From Proteiniclasticum sediminis (GTDB taxonomy: Bacteria; Bacillota; Clostridia; Clostridiales; Clostridiaceae), in assembly GCF_018128025.1 (NCBI RefSeq), contig NZ_JAGSCS010000007.1, forward strand, positions 62,001-126,000: a stretch of DNA of 64,000 bases. The letters run 5' to 3'. Both the position numbers and the translations under genes were made by a program. The notes below the pieces were generated by a model. That model had not been told where the DNA came from and did not search any database. It saw only the letters and a program-made list of their open reading frames with translations. How positions within the stretch are numbered: position 1 is the stretch's first letter; the number at the start of each line of letters is the position of its first letter. Below, piece after piece: positions 52,077 to 60,037 of the stretch.

Positions 52077-53471
52077 ATGGCAAGAAAAAACTGGGTCCGC
52101 TTGGATAATGCCTCGAAGATCTTTGTGGCCACCATGTCCTCCAAGGATTCCAAAGTCTTTCGGATCACGGCAGAGCTGAAGGACGAGGTGGTGCCGGAAC
52201 TTCTTCAGGAAGCCCTGGATGTGACCTATGAGCACTTTCCCCTCTACCACAGCGTCCTGCGCCGGGGAATCTTCTGGTACTATCTGGAAGACAGCGATCT
52301 CACGCCCAAGGTGCAGCCCGACCGGCAAAATCCCGCCCAGCCCCTCTATCAGTTTGAGAGCCGAAATCTCCTGTTTCGGGTCCTCTATGACCGGCAGCGG
52401 GTTCATCTGGAAGTCTTTCACACCCTCTCCGATGGGACGGGGGCCCTGTGGTTCCTGGAAAATCTTCTTCATCACTATATCCTCAGGCGTTATGCGGCGG
52501 ACTTTCAGCACAAGGAGCTTCTCCCGGAAGGCCGGGAGTCGGTCCGAAAGCTACTGGATGACAGCTTTGCCCGCTACTTCAGCCGAACTAAACCCTTCAC
52601 CCTGACCACCCCGGCCAAGGCCACCCTCAGCACGGTGACGGGAGCCGGAAAAGCCGTGGGAAAGCTGGTGTATCATGTGGGGGAATCGGTGGTGGGCCAG
52701 TCCCCGGCCAAGGAGCGGGTGTATCGGGTGCGGGGCAGGCGGACACCGGATAACCGCATGCGGCTGGTGGAGGGGCGTATGCCCGTAAAACCCGTGCTGG
52801 CCCTGGCGAAAGCCCAGGAAACCACCCTCACCGTCTACCTCACGGCCCTCTATATGCTGGCGGCCGTTCAGGAAGCGCCTGTTCGAAAAGACGGCTGGAC
52901 CGTGGCGGTGACCGTTCCGGTGAACCTTAGGGCCTTCTTTCCCTCCACCTCCGCCCGGAACTTCTTCAGCACCATCCGGGTGTCCTACCATTTCCAGGAG
53001 GAAGAGCGGGGCGAGGAGGTCCTGAAAAAAGTCATTGTCAGCCTGAATCATCAGTTCAGCGAGCAAATTGTGCGGGAAAGGCTGAAGGAAAAGTCCGTGA
53101 ATCTGAAAGCCTATGAGGAGCAGCCGGTGCTCCGGATCATGCCCCGACCGGTGAAGGATCTCATCTTGAAGATTCTCAACGCCAAGAATAACCGAACCCT
53201 GACCTTAGGGATTTCCAACCTGGGCAGGGTGGCCTTCCATCCGGACATTGATCCTTACATCGGCAATCTCTATGCCATGACCTCGGCGGTGAGACCTCAG
53301 TTTCTCACGGTGAGCCATGGAGAGACCCTGACGATCACCTGGATTTCCCCCTATGTAGACACGGAAATCGAAAAAACCATGATCCGCATGCTCACCCAAA
53401 AGGGGGTCGCGGTGACCGTGGCCGCCAATCGGGTGGATTTACGTCATGAAGAGGAAGGTGAATCATCATGA
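52077..53471 (+). CDS. Condensation/alcohol acetyltransferase-like acyltransferase
   Basis: 464 aa of the CoA-dependent acyltransferase (condensation) superfamily. The HxxxD-type motif is VFHTLSDGTGALWFL at about residue 120; RKDGWTVAVTVPVNLRAFFPS and TLGISNLGRVAF are further landmarks. Together with the esterase it could make and cleave the same ester, or remodel a lipid; this is inference. CAAGGAGG precedes the ATG. Confidence 0.78.
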   Translation: MARKNWVRLDNASKIFVATMSSKDSKVFRITAELKDEVVPELLQEALDVTYEHFPLYHSVLRRGIFWYYLEDSDLTPKVQPDRQNPAQPLYQFESRNLLFRVLYDRQRVHLEVFHTLSDGTGALWFLENLLHHYILRRYAADFQHKELLPEGRESVRKLLDDSFARYFSRTKPFTLTTPAKATLSTVTGAGKAVGKLVYHVGESVVGQSPAKERVYRVRGRRTPDNRMRLVEGRMPVKPVLALAKAQETTLTVYLTALYMLAAVQEAPVRKDGWTVAVTVPVNLRAFFPSTSARNFFSTIRVSYHFQEEERGEEVLKKVIVSLNHQFSEQIVRERLKEKSVNLKAYEEQPVLRIMPRPVKDLILKILNAKNNRTLTLGISNLGRVAFHPDIDPYIGNLYAMTSAVRPQFLTVSHGETLTITWISPYVDTEIEKTMIRMLTQKGVAVTVAANRVDLRHEEEGESS

Positions 53472-54133
53472 GACGATGCCATCACTGCCTGGTGGATGTG
53501 GAAGGCAATTGGGAAGTTTGCCCCCTCTGCGGAAATCCGCTGCTGGGGACGGAAAAGGAAGCGACACCCTCGCCTTTTCCGGACATTCCCCTGACCTTCA
53601 AGAAACACCTGGCCATCAAGATCCTGTCCTTCATCTCCATCACCGTGGTTCTTGTGGCCTTCCTGATCCGGATGATCTGGCCCACGAAGCTGAACTGGCC
53701 CCTGATGGTGTTTTTCGGCGCTCTCAGCATGTGGCTGGTGGTGGCCACCATCATTCGGAAACGGCGAAACATCGCCAAGGGGATCGTGTATCAGATTGCC
53801 CTCCTGTCCCTGCTGAGCATCTTCTGGGACTATACCATCGGCTGGCGGGGCTGGTCCCTGGATTATGCCATTCCGCTCCTCTGCGGCACGGCCATCGTGG
53901 CCATGTTCATTGCCGTGCAGGTGGTGAAGCTGGAGGTGCGGGACTACATTCTCTACATCGTCATCGCCTCGCTTCTGGGGCTGATTCCCCTCCTCTTCCT
54001 CCTCTTCCAGTGGGTCTCCCATCCATTCCCCTCCTTCTTCTCCGTGGTCCTCAGCATCATCATGCTGGTGGGAACGGTGATTTTCCGGGGCGGGGAGATC
54101 TGGGCGGAGCTTCAGAAAAGGATGCACCTCTAG
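53468..54133 (+). CDS. DUF6320 zinc-ribbon membrane protein
   Basis: 221 aa. The N-terminal zinc ribbon MRRCHHCLVDVEGNWEVCPLCGNPLLG (two CxxC pairs) is followed by about six membrane helices. This matches DUF6320 proteins, which often follow acyltransferase and esterase genes of this type in Firmicutes. The ATGA overlap with the acyltransferase gene shows translational coupling. Function unknown. Confidence 0.82.
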   Translation: MRRCHHCLVDVEGNWEVCPLCGNPLLGTEKEATPSPFPDIPLTFKKHLAIKILSFISITVVLVAFLIRMIWPTKLNWPLMVFFGALSMWLVVATIIRKRRNIAKGIVYQIALLSLLSIFWDYTIGWRGWSLDYAIPLLCGTAIVAMFIAVQVVKLEVRDYILYIVIASLLGLIPLLFLLFQWVSHPFPSFFSVVLSIIMLVGTVIFRGGEIWAELQKRMHL

Positions 54134-54146
54134 TTCAAGCCCAATA

Positions 54147-54194
54147 AAAGTCCCCTGTCTTCCGGTTCAGATAACCGGGAGGCAGGGGACTTTG
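54147..54194. terminator. Bidirectional terminator
   Basis: AAAGTCCCCTGTCTTCCGGTT pairs with AACCGGGAGGCAGGGGACTTT, with two mismatches. It lies between convergent genes. Confidence 0.85.
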
Positions 54195-54214
54195 CGTTTA
54201 GCGGGAAGATATTC

Positions 54215-55105
54215 CTAGACCAGAAAGATGATGGCCACACCCAGAACGCCCACTAAAGCGCCGAGGATTTCGTTGGCTTTGACCTTTTCTTTCAGGAAGA
54301 TCACTGACACGGGAATGATGAGGATGGGGGTGATGGCCATGAGGGTGGAGGCGATGGCCGTGGAGGTGTATTTCACGGCCATGAGAGAGAGGGAAACCCC
54401 CACCACGGGACCAAAGAGGGAGCCCACGGTGATTCCCGCCATGACGGATTTCAGCTTAAAGGTCTGGAAAAAGCCAGGCCAGCTTTTGAAGAAGGTGATG
54501 ATGAGGATGAAGCCCAGGATGCCGGAGAAGATGCGAATCTCCGTGGCCACAAAGGGATTCAGATCCTTTACGCCCACCTTGGAGAGGATGAGGCCTCCTG
54601 CCTGGCCCAGGGCCCCCAGGAAGGCATAGAGGATGCCTTTCACCGAATGGCGGACCACTAGCTTTTTCTTGCCCTTTTCTTTGCCCAGAATGACGATGGC
54701 GATGCCCAGCACCGTCACCAGCATGCCCAGGATCTGGCCAAAGCCGAGCACCTCATCCAGGAGAAAATAGCTGAAGAGGGCCGTGATGGGGGGCGCCAGG
54801 GCCATGATGAGCAGGGAGATCCGGGCGCCGATTTCAATGTACGCCTGAAAGAGAAAGAGATCCCCCAGCACGAGACCAATGAGTCCGGAGAGCATCAGAG
54901 CCCGGAAAGCCTCCGGGGTGATGGTGAGATTTTGAAAGCCCGAGGTGATGAAGAAGTTCAGCACCGTGATGAGCACCAAAGAGACCACCAGGCGCATGAG
55001 ATTCAGCACCAGGGAGCCCACTTTTTTCCCCGCATATTCAAAGGAGACGGAGGAGCCCACCCAGCACATGGCCGTGAGAAGCGCAGCAATTTCACCAATA
55101 TACAT
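54215..55105 (-). CDS. EamA-family (DMT) transporter
   Basis: 296 aa with ten hydrophobic helices in two EamA repeats of five. Internal landmarks include LMLSGLIGLVLGDLFLFQAYIEIGARISLLIMALAPPITALFSY and the second-repeat copy YTSTAIASTLMAITPILIIPVSV. Such proteins export metabolites such as amino acids or nucleosides; the substrate cannot be told. Monocistronic. Confidence 0.9.
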   Translation of the reverse strand: MYIGEIAALLTAMCWVGSSVSFEYAGKKVGSLVLNLMRLVVSLVLITVLNFFITSGFQNLTITPEAFRALMLSGLIGLVLGDLFLFQAYIEIGARISLLIMALAPPITALFSYFLLDEVLGFGQILGMLVTVLGIAIVILGKEKGKKKLVVRHSVKGILYAFLGALGQAGGLILSKVGVKDLNPFVATEIRIFSGILGFILIITFFKSWPGFFQTFKLKSVMAGITVGSLFGPVVGVSLSLMAVKYTSTAIASTLMAITPILIIPVSVIFLKEKVKANEILGALVGVLGVAIIFLV

Positions 55106-55208
55106 GATTTACCATCCTGTTTTAAAGTTTATCTTCCTATGGTACCACAGGGGCTTCTCTCTCGCTAGATTTTTGAAAGATTTACCCAAGAACCTTCAAT
55201 TTGCGCCC

Positions 55209-55242
55209 GATTCTCGAAACGGTTTCAAGAATCGGGTATAAT
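55209..55242 (+). promoter_or_regulatory. Palindromic operator (cre-like) and -10 box
   Basis: GATTCTCGAAAC-G-GTTTCAAGAATC is a 25-base palindrome with one mismatched pair, at the -35 position of a promoter with TATAAT at 55237-55242. The core TCGAAACGGTTTCA fits the CcpA cre consensus at all but one fixed position. CcpA or another LacI-family regulator of the sugar operon is likely. Confidence 0.6.
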
Positions 55243-55313
55243 GAAGGGGACACTGCGGGACAAAAAGGAAGGGGTCAAAAACCCCGAAGGATCCTGCGCT
55301 GAAGGAGGACAAG

Positions 55314-56219
55314 ATGAAAGAATCCATACACCGCTATTTTCAGCTGGGAGTCATCCAGTGGATGAGCTATCCCCGCCGTTCCGTGCTGGAGGGGCTCCGC
55401 GCCGTGGCGGCGGACCCCGATTTTGATGCCGTGGAGGTGGGGCCCTTTGCCAGTGCTAAAGAGCGTGAGGAAGCCAAGGCGCTCCTGGCCTCTTCCCACC
55501 TCACCGTCTGCTTTGGGGCACAACCCCTCATCCTCCGGGATAAGCTCAATGCCAATGCCCTGGATGAAGGGGAAAGGCTCCGGGCGGAAGAAGCCCTTCT
55601 TCACTGCATCGATGAAGCCCAGGACCTGGGTGCCCAAGCCGTGGCCATCATGGCGGGGAAATGGGCAGAGGAGACCCAGGAAGAGGCGTTTTGGCAGCTG
55701 GTGAAGACGTTGAACCGGCTCTGTTCCTATGCCGGGGAAAAGGGGATGGGCATCAACCTAGAGGTCTTTGATTATGACCTGGACAAGGCAGTGCTCATCG
55801 GTCCGGCACCCCTGGCGTCAAGGCTGGCCAAAGAGATGGAAAAGACCCAGAAGAACTTCGGACTCCTGGTGGATCTTTCCCATATCCCCACCACCCATGA
55901 GGAGATTCCTGAAGTGATCCGGATTCTTGCTCCCTACATTCGGCACCTCCATATGGGGAACGCCGTGGTGAAGCCCGGAGCAGAAGCCTTTGGGGATCTG
56001 CATCCCCGATTTGGTTTTCCGGAAGGGGCCAATGACGTCCCGGAACTCCTGACGTTCTTCCGGGCTCTCCGGGCAGAAGGGCTATTTCGGCCCCAGGCTC
56101 CTTTGGTGCTCTCCTTTGAGGTGAAGCCCTGGAAGGATGAGGAGGAAGACGTGGTTTTAGCCAGCTCAAAGCGGGTACTGCGCCGGGCATGGGCTCAGCT
56201 GGAAGATGAGGAGGTTTAG
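55314..56219 (+). CDS. Sugar phosphate isomerase/epimerase family (TIM barrel)
   Basis: 301 aa of the xylose isomerase-like/AP endonuclease 2 barrel family. Candidate metal ligands are Glu in INLEVFDYD, Asp and His in GLLVDLSHIP, His in IRHLHMGN and Glu in LSFEVKPW. The family includes isomerases and epimerases for unusual sugars or keto acids. GGAGG precedes the ATG. Followed after two bases by a hydroxyacid dehydrogenase gene. Confidence 0.85.
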   Translation: MKESIHRYFQLGVIQWMSYPRRSVLEGLRAVAADPDFDAVEVGPFASAKEREEAKALLASSHLTVCFGAQPLILRDKLNANALDEGERLRAEEALLHCIDEAQDLGAQAVAIMAGKWAEETQEEAFWQLVKTLNRLCSYAGEKGMGINLEVFDYDLDKAVLIGPAPLASRLAKEMEKTQKNFGLLVDLSHIPTTHEEIPEVIRILAPYIRHLHMGNAVVKPGAEAFGDLHPRFGFPEGANDVPELLTFFRALRAEGLFRPQAPLVLSFEVKPWKDEEEDVVLASSKRVLRRAWAQLEDEEV

Positions 56220-56221
56220 AC

Positions 56222-57199
56222 ATGAAGATTGTGATTTTGGACGGATACGTGGAAAATCCCGGGGACCTTTCCTGGGAAGGGTTTGAAGCCTTGGGCGAGG
56301 TCACGGTGTATGACCGAACACCGGAGGAAGCGATTCTTGCAAGGATCGGCACAGCGGAGGTGGTCTACACCAATAAAACACCCTTGATGGGGGATCTCCT
56401 TCGGCAATGTCCTCAGCTGAAGTTCATCGGAGTTCTCGCCACAGGTTACAATGTGGTGGATGTTAAAGCCTGCAGTGAACTGGGGATCACCGTCTCCAAT
56501 ATTCCGGCCTACGGCACCGATGCCGTGGCCCAGTTCACCATGGCGCTCCTCCTGGAGCTTTGTCACCATGTGGGGGATCACTCCGCTTCGGTCCATGCCG
56601 GCGAGTGGACCCAAAGCACAGACTGGTGCTACTGGAAGTCCCCCTTGGTGGAGCTTCAGGGGAAAACCCTAGGCATCGTCGGGTATGGCCGCATTGGCCA
56701 GCGGGTGGGCGAAATTGCCCAGGCCCTGGGGATGAAGGTTCTGGCCCAGAGCCGGGGAAAGGCCGGGGAGGCGGATACCCCGAATCTTCGCTTCGGGGAT
56801 TTGGATACCCTCTTCCGGGAGTCCGATGTCCTGACCCTTCACTGTCCACTCTTTCCGGAGACGGCAGGGCTCATCTGCCGGGAAAATCTGGCCAAGATGA
56901 AGAAGGGTGTCTTTCTTCTCAATACCGCCCGAGGGGGACTGGTGGTGGAAGAGGATCTGCGTGAGGCTTTGGAAAGCGGCCAAGTGGGAGGCGCCGCCGT
57001 GGATGTGGTCTCCGTGGAGCCCATCCGGGCGGATAACCCCCTTCTTGGGGCAAAGAATATGATCATCACCCCTCACATCGCCTGGGCGGCGAAGGAAACC
57101 CGCCAGCGGCTCATGGACATTGCCGTGGAGAATCTTCAGGCTTTTGTGGCGGGAAACCCCATTCATGTGGTGAACTCCCCGGGAATCAACGCAAGATAG
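56222..57199 (+). CDS. D-isomer-specific 2-hydroxyacid dehydrogenase (glycerate/hydroxypyruvate type)
   Basis: 325 aa. The NAD motif is GIVGYGRIGQRVGEIA. Catalytic Arg is in NTARGGLVVE, Glu in VVSVEPI and His in ITPHIAWA. VLATGYNVVDVKAC is typical of hydroxypyruvate reductases. Cotranscription with the TIM-barrel isomerase and the cre-like site upstream suggest a small catabolic route for a sugar acid. GAGGAGG precedes the ATG. Confidence 0.9.
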   Translation: MKIVILDGYVENPGDLSWEGFEALGEVTVYDRTPEEAILARIGTAEVVYTNKTPLMGDLLRQCPQLKFIGVLATGYNVVDVKACSELGITVSNIPAYGTDAVAQFTMALLLELCHHVGDHSASVHAGEWTQSTDWCYWKSPLVELQGKTLGIVGYGRIGQRVGEIAQALGMKVLAQSRGKAGEADTPNLRFGDLDTLFRESDVLTLHCPLFPETAGLICRENLAKMKKGVFLLNTARGGLVVEEDLREALESGQVGGAAVDVVSVEPIRADNPLLGAKNMIITPHIAWAAKETRQRLMDIAVENLQAFVAGNPIHVVNSPGINAR

Positions 57200-57241
57200 C
57201 CGGCTTAGCGCCTTTGATGGTAAGGATAAGGAGGTTCTGGA

Positions 57242-58636
57242 ATGAAACGTGTGGCACTTCTTCTGATTCTGCTCTTGCTCGTTCCTGGAGGATGGGCCTT
57301 AGCCCAGGCCAACTCTGCCCCCTCCTACTGGGTGAATTATCCCACAGGAAGCCTACTGGCGGTCTCCGAAAACTCCCCCATTCGGGTGGACGGGGAGGAT
57401 CTGACCTTTGATTTTCGACAGGAAGAAGGGGACTCCTTCAGTCCCTTGGCCCGGGTGACAGCGGCCTACGCCATGACCAACAGCCAAGCCCAAAGGACCG
57501 TTTCCGCCATGGCCTTCCCGTATATTGGAAACCTGTGGGAGACGGAAGAAAACATCCAAATCACTGCCGATGGCGAAGAAATCCCCTATACGCTCTACTA
57601 TGGGGAGGAGGTCAACCCCAAAGAAGGAGCCACCCTGGATTTTGATTTGGATGCGGTGCTGGCGGGAATTACCAAGGAACCCTATGTCCCCAAAGGGTTT
57701 TCCCTGGATGATCCCGTGACGCTCCATCGGATCATCCTGAAGGTAAATCCGGAGGAGTCCCTGAAAATCAGCGTGAAGTTTTCGGGGTTAACGTCAGAGA
57801 GCTTCGTGCTGGCCAAGGATTTTGGCGGGTACAGTTTTGACGGAAAAGAAGGCTATGAACTTCTTGGCTGGAAGCCCCCCACAGATTCCTTGGATTTTGC
57901 CCTCTGGGGAGCTGAAGTCGAGTATACGGTGGAGGTCTTTTATTCCGAAGAGAAGGGCGGAGGAAAGCTGGAAGCGGATAAAATCCAGGTGGACGAAACG
58001 GTGCTTCCCTTAGGGGAGTATCTCCAGCAATATCTGGCCAGCACCCTGGGAAAGAAGGAGGGGCTCACCCCCCAGGCTTTTGATGTGGGTGTGGAAGGTC
58101 TGGAGAAGGCCCTGGCCGCATATGGCTCCCTCGTGACGGAGGATTTTCTCCTGGAGTTTGCCCAGCGGGATCGCTACAAAATCCTCGTCTATGAAGTGCC
58201 CTTTGAAGGGTATGCCACCCGGAATGTGACGGTGAGCTACGATGCCAAGGGAACCATGGACCGCCGAAACACCCCGTTTCCCCTCCACACCTATCGGTAT
58301 CTCCTGTCGCCGGCTGCCCGCTGGGGGGGCTTTCAAGATCTTCAGGTGACGATCCTTCCCCAGGACTCTTTGCCCTTTGTGCTGGAAAGCAATCTTCCCC
58401 TTACCCGAAACCAAGAAGGAATCTATGAGGGCTCTTTTGCGGAGCTTCCGGATACGGAGCTTTCGTTCACGTTATCGCCCAAGGAAAAAGTGACCTATTG
58501 GGACAGAGTGAAGGGCGATTTCAGCCACCGATTCGGCTATCTGGGGGTTCTTGCCGGGCTCTTCCTCCTGGGATTTCTCATGCTGACTCTGATCATCCTT
58601 TTGGGCCGAAAACTCTTTCCGGATCACCGGTCATAG
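57242..58636 (+). CDS. Exported membrane-anchored protein of unknown function
   Basis: 464 aa. Signal peptide MKRVALLLILLLLVPGGWALAQ, then a large beta-rich extracytoplasmic region, and one C-terminal helix (YLGVLAGLFLLGFLMLTLIILLG) with a basic cytoplasmic tail. No domain recognised with confidence. It may be co-transcribed with the dehydrogenase 42 bases upstream, although the AAGGAGG site is its own. The gene's end overlaps the convergent next gene by 13 bases. Confidence 0.7.
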   Translation: MKRVALLLILLLLVPGGWALAQANSAPSYWVNYPTGSLLAVSENSPIRVDGEDLTFDFRQEEGDSFSPLARVTAAYAMTNSQAQRTVSAMAFPYIGNLWETEENIQITADGEEIPYTLYYGEEVNPKEGATLDFDLDAVLAGITKEPYVPKGFSLDDPVTLHRIILKVNPEESLKISVKFSGLTSESFVLAKDFGGYSFDGKEGYELLGWKPPTDSLDFALWGAEVEYTVEVFYSEEKGGGKLEADKIQVDETVLPLGEYLQQYLASTLGKKEGLTPQAFDVGVEGLEKALAAYGSLVTEDFLLEFAQRDRYKILVYEVPFEGYATRNVTVSYDAKGTMDRRNTPFPLHTYRYLLSPAARWGGFQDLQVTILPQDSLPFVLESNLPLTRNQEGIYEGSFAELPDTELSFTLSPKEKVTYWDRVKGDFSHRFGYLGVLAGLFLLGFLMLTLIILLGRKLFPDHRS

Positions 58637-59124
58637 GCGAGAAGATAGGCTTCTGCTGCCTCGGCCAGCAGGTCCAGTTCCGTGAGGATATCCTCCGCCA
58701 AAGGTGTGTTTAGCGGATAGTCCTTGGACTCCAGGAAGATCAGGGGCTTCAGGATTCTTGCGCCCCGCTCCTCTGCCAGAGAAACCAGGGTTTTGGCCGC
58801 CTTGTGGAGATGCCAGGCATTTTTCCCCGTGACCATAATGCCCAGGGCCTTTCCCTGGAGGGCCCCCTGGGGGAGGTCTTGTAGAAAGGCTTCCAGGGCA
58901 GCGGGGAGGCTGTCCTGGAAAACCGGGGTGCTGAGAAGAAGGAGAGGGGCATCTGAAAGTGCCGAGGCCAGCTGGGGAAAGAAAGAAGAATCTTCTTCCC
59001 GGGGCAGGGTAAGAAAGTCCCGGGTTAAGGCTGGGAACGCCTCGGACAGAAGGGCGGAGAGGTAGTCCAGGGGAATGCGGATCCGCTGATCCGCCCGGGA
59101 AAAGGCTAGTGCGATAATTTTCAT
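58624..59124 (-). CDS. Flavodoxin-like / NADPH-dependent FMN reductase-fold protein
   Basis: 166 aa from ATG 59124 (GAAGGAG upstream). The sequence runs as an alternating beta/alpha fold: MKIIALAFSR, APLLLLSTPVFQDSLPAALEAFLQDLP and GKALGIMVTGKNAWHL. The STPVFQDSLPAALEAFLQ block resembles the FMN-binding loop of NADPH-dependent FMN reductases. Conservation is weak, so the cofactor is uncertain. Convergent with the preceding gene. Confidence 0.5.
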   Translation of the reverse strand: MKIIALAFSRADQRIRIPLDYLSALLSEAFPALTRDFLTLPREEDSSFFPQLASALSDAPLLLLSTPVFQDSLPAALEAFLQDLPQGALQGKALGIMVTGKNAWHLHKAAKTLVSLAEERGARILKPLIFLESKDYPLNTPLAEDILTELDLLAEAAEAYLLAYDR

Positions 59125-59251
59125 CGGGATCTCCTTCAAGGGTTGGGCAAAGTGGTTACGCAAAAAGTCATAAACTGTCAAATTTTCGTTCGCTGGCTGT
59201 TCAAATTTCCCCGTTACGCGAATCAAACAGAAGTGTACAGGAGGTTAAACG

Positions 59252-59737
59252 ATGTATTATGATTCTAAAACCCCCGAAGAATATTTACAGGACATTCCCG
59301 AGGATCGAAGAGAAGCCATTACTCGCTTACGACAGGTCATCCAGGAAAATCTGCCCCCAGGATTTGAGGAGGGCATGGGCTATGGCATGATGGGTTTCCA
59401 GGTGCCCTTGAAACGCTACCCCAAAGGTTACCACACCACCCCCGGAGAGCCGCTCCCCTTCATTGGCATTGCGGCACAAAAAAACCACATTGCCCTTTAC
59501 CATATGGGCATCTATGCCTTGCCTGAGCTGGAGAAGTGGTTTGTGGAGGAGTATGCCAAACGGGTGAGTACAAAACTGGATATGGGCAAAAGCTGTATCC
59601 GCTTCAAGAATCCAAAGACGATCCCCTTTGAGCTCATCGGCGAACTGGCCCGGAAGATTACTTTGGATGACTATATCCGCCTTTATGAGGAGGGATTGAA
59701 ACAGCGCAGCGAAATGTCAAAGAATCCAAAGAAATAA
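59252..59737 (+). CDS. DUF1801 family protein
   Basis: 161 aa matching DUF1801 (YdhG-like): TPEEYLQDIPEDRREAITRLRQVI, EGMGYGMMGF, PFIGIAAQKNHIALYHMG and KLDMGKSCIRFKNPKTIPFELI. The fold is related to frataxin-like iron chaperones, but function is not established. AGGAGG precedes the ATG. Monocistronic. Confidence 0.88.
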   Translation: MYYDSKTPEEYLQDIPEDRREAITRLRQVIQENLPPGFEEGMGYGMMGFQVPLKRYPKGYHTTPGEPLPFIGIAAQKNHIALYHMGIYALPELEKWFVEEYAKRVSTKLDMGKSCIRFKNPKTIPFELIGELARKITLDDYIRLYEEGLKQRSEMSKNPKK

Positions 59738-60037
59738 ATTTCTGATCTATTCCATTTTACGCGGAATGCTCTGGAGTGAAAACCCCTGATGCCGAGCAGC
59801 ATGAGGAGGAAAGACAAAGGGGCGGTTCCCCCAAAAGGCTCCTCGGATTGGGATCATCGTCCTGATCACCGGAGTCTTTTTCTATGGAAGCCAAAACGGG
59901 GGTTTACCGTGAAGGTTCTTGAGATGGAATTGCTAAAAAATCACAATTTTTACCTGGATTTCCGCTGGATTAACGGAGAGTTAACATCCTTCTGGTAGAA
60001 TAGCAGTAAATCAAATTTATTGAAGTGAGGAGATTCT
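59738..60037. other. Intergenic region before the CoA-disulfide reductase gene
   Basis: One frame without a start codon reads GRFPQKAPRIGIIVLITGVFF, which looks like a remnant of a small membrane protein at about 59812-59912. TAGAAT at about 59995 may be the -10 of the downstream gene. No intact gene supported. Confidence 0.4.
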
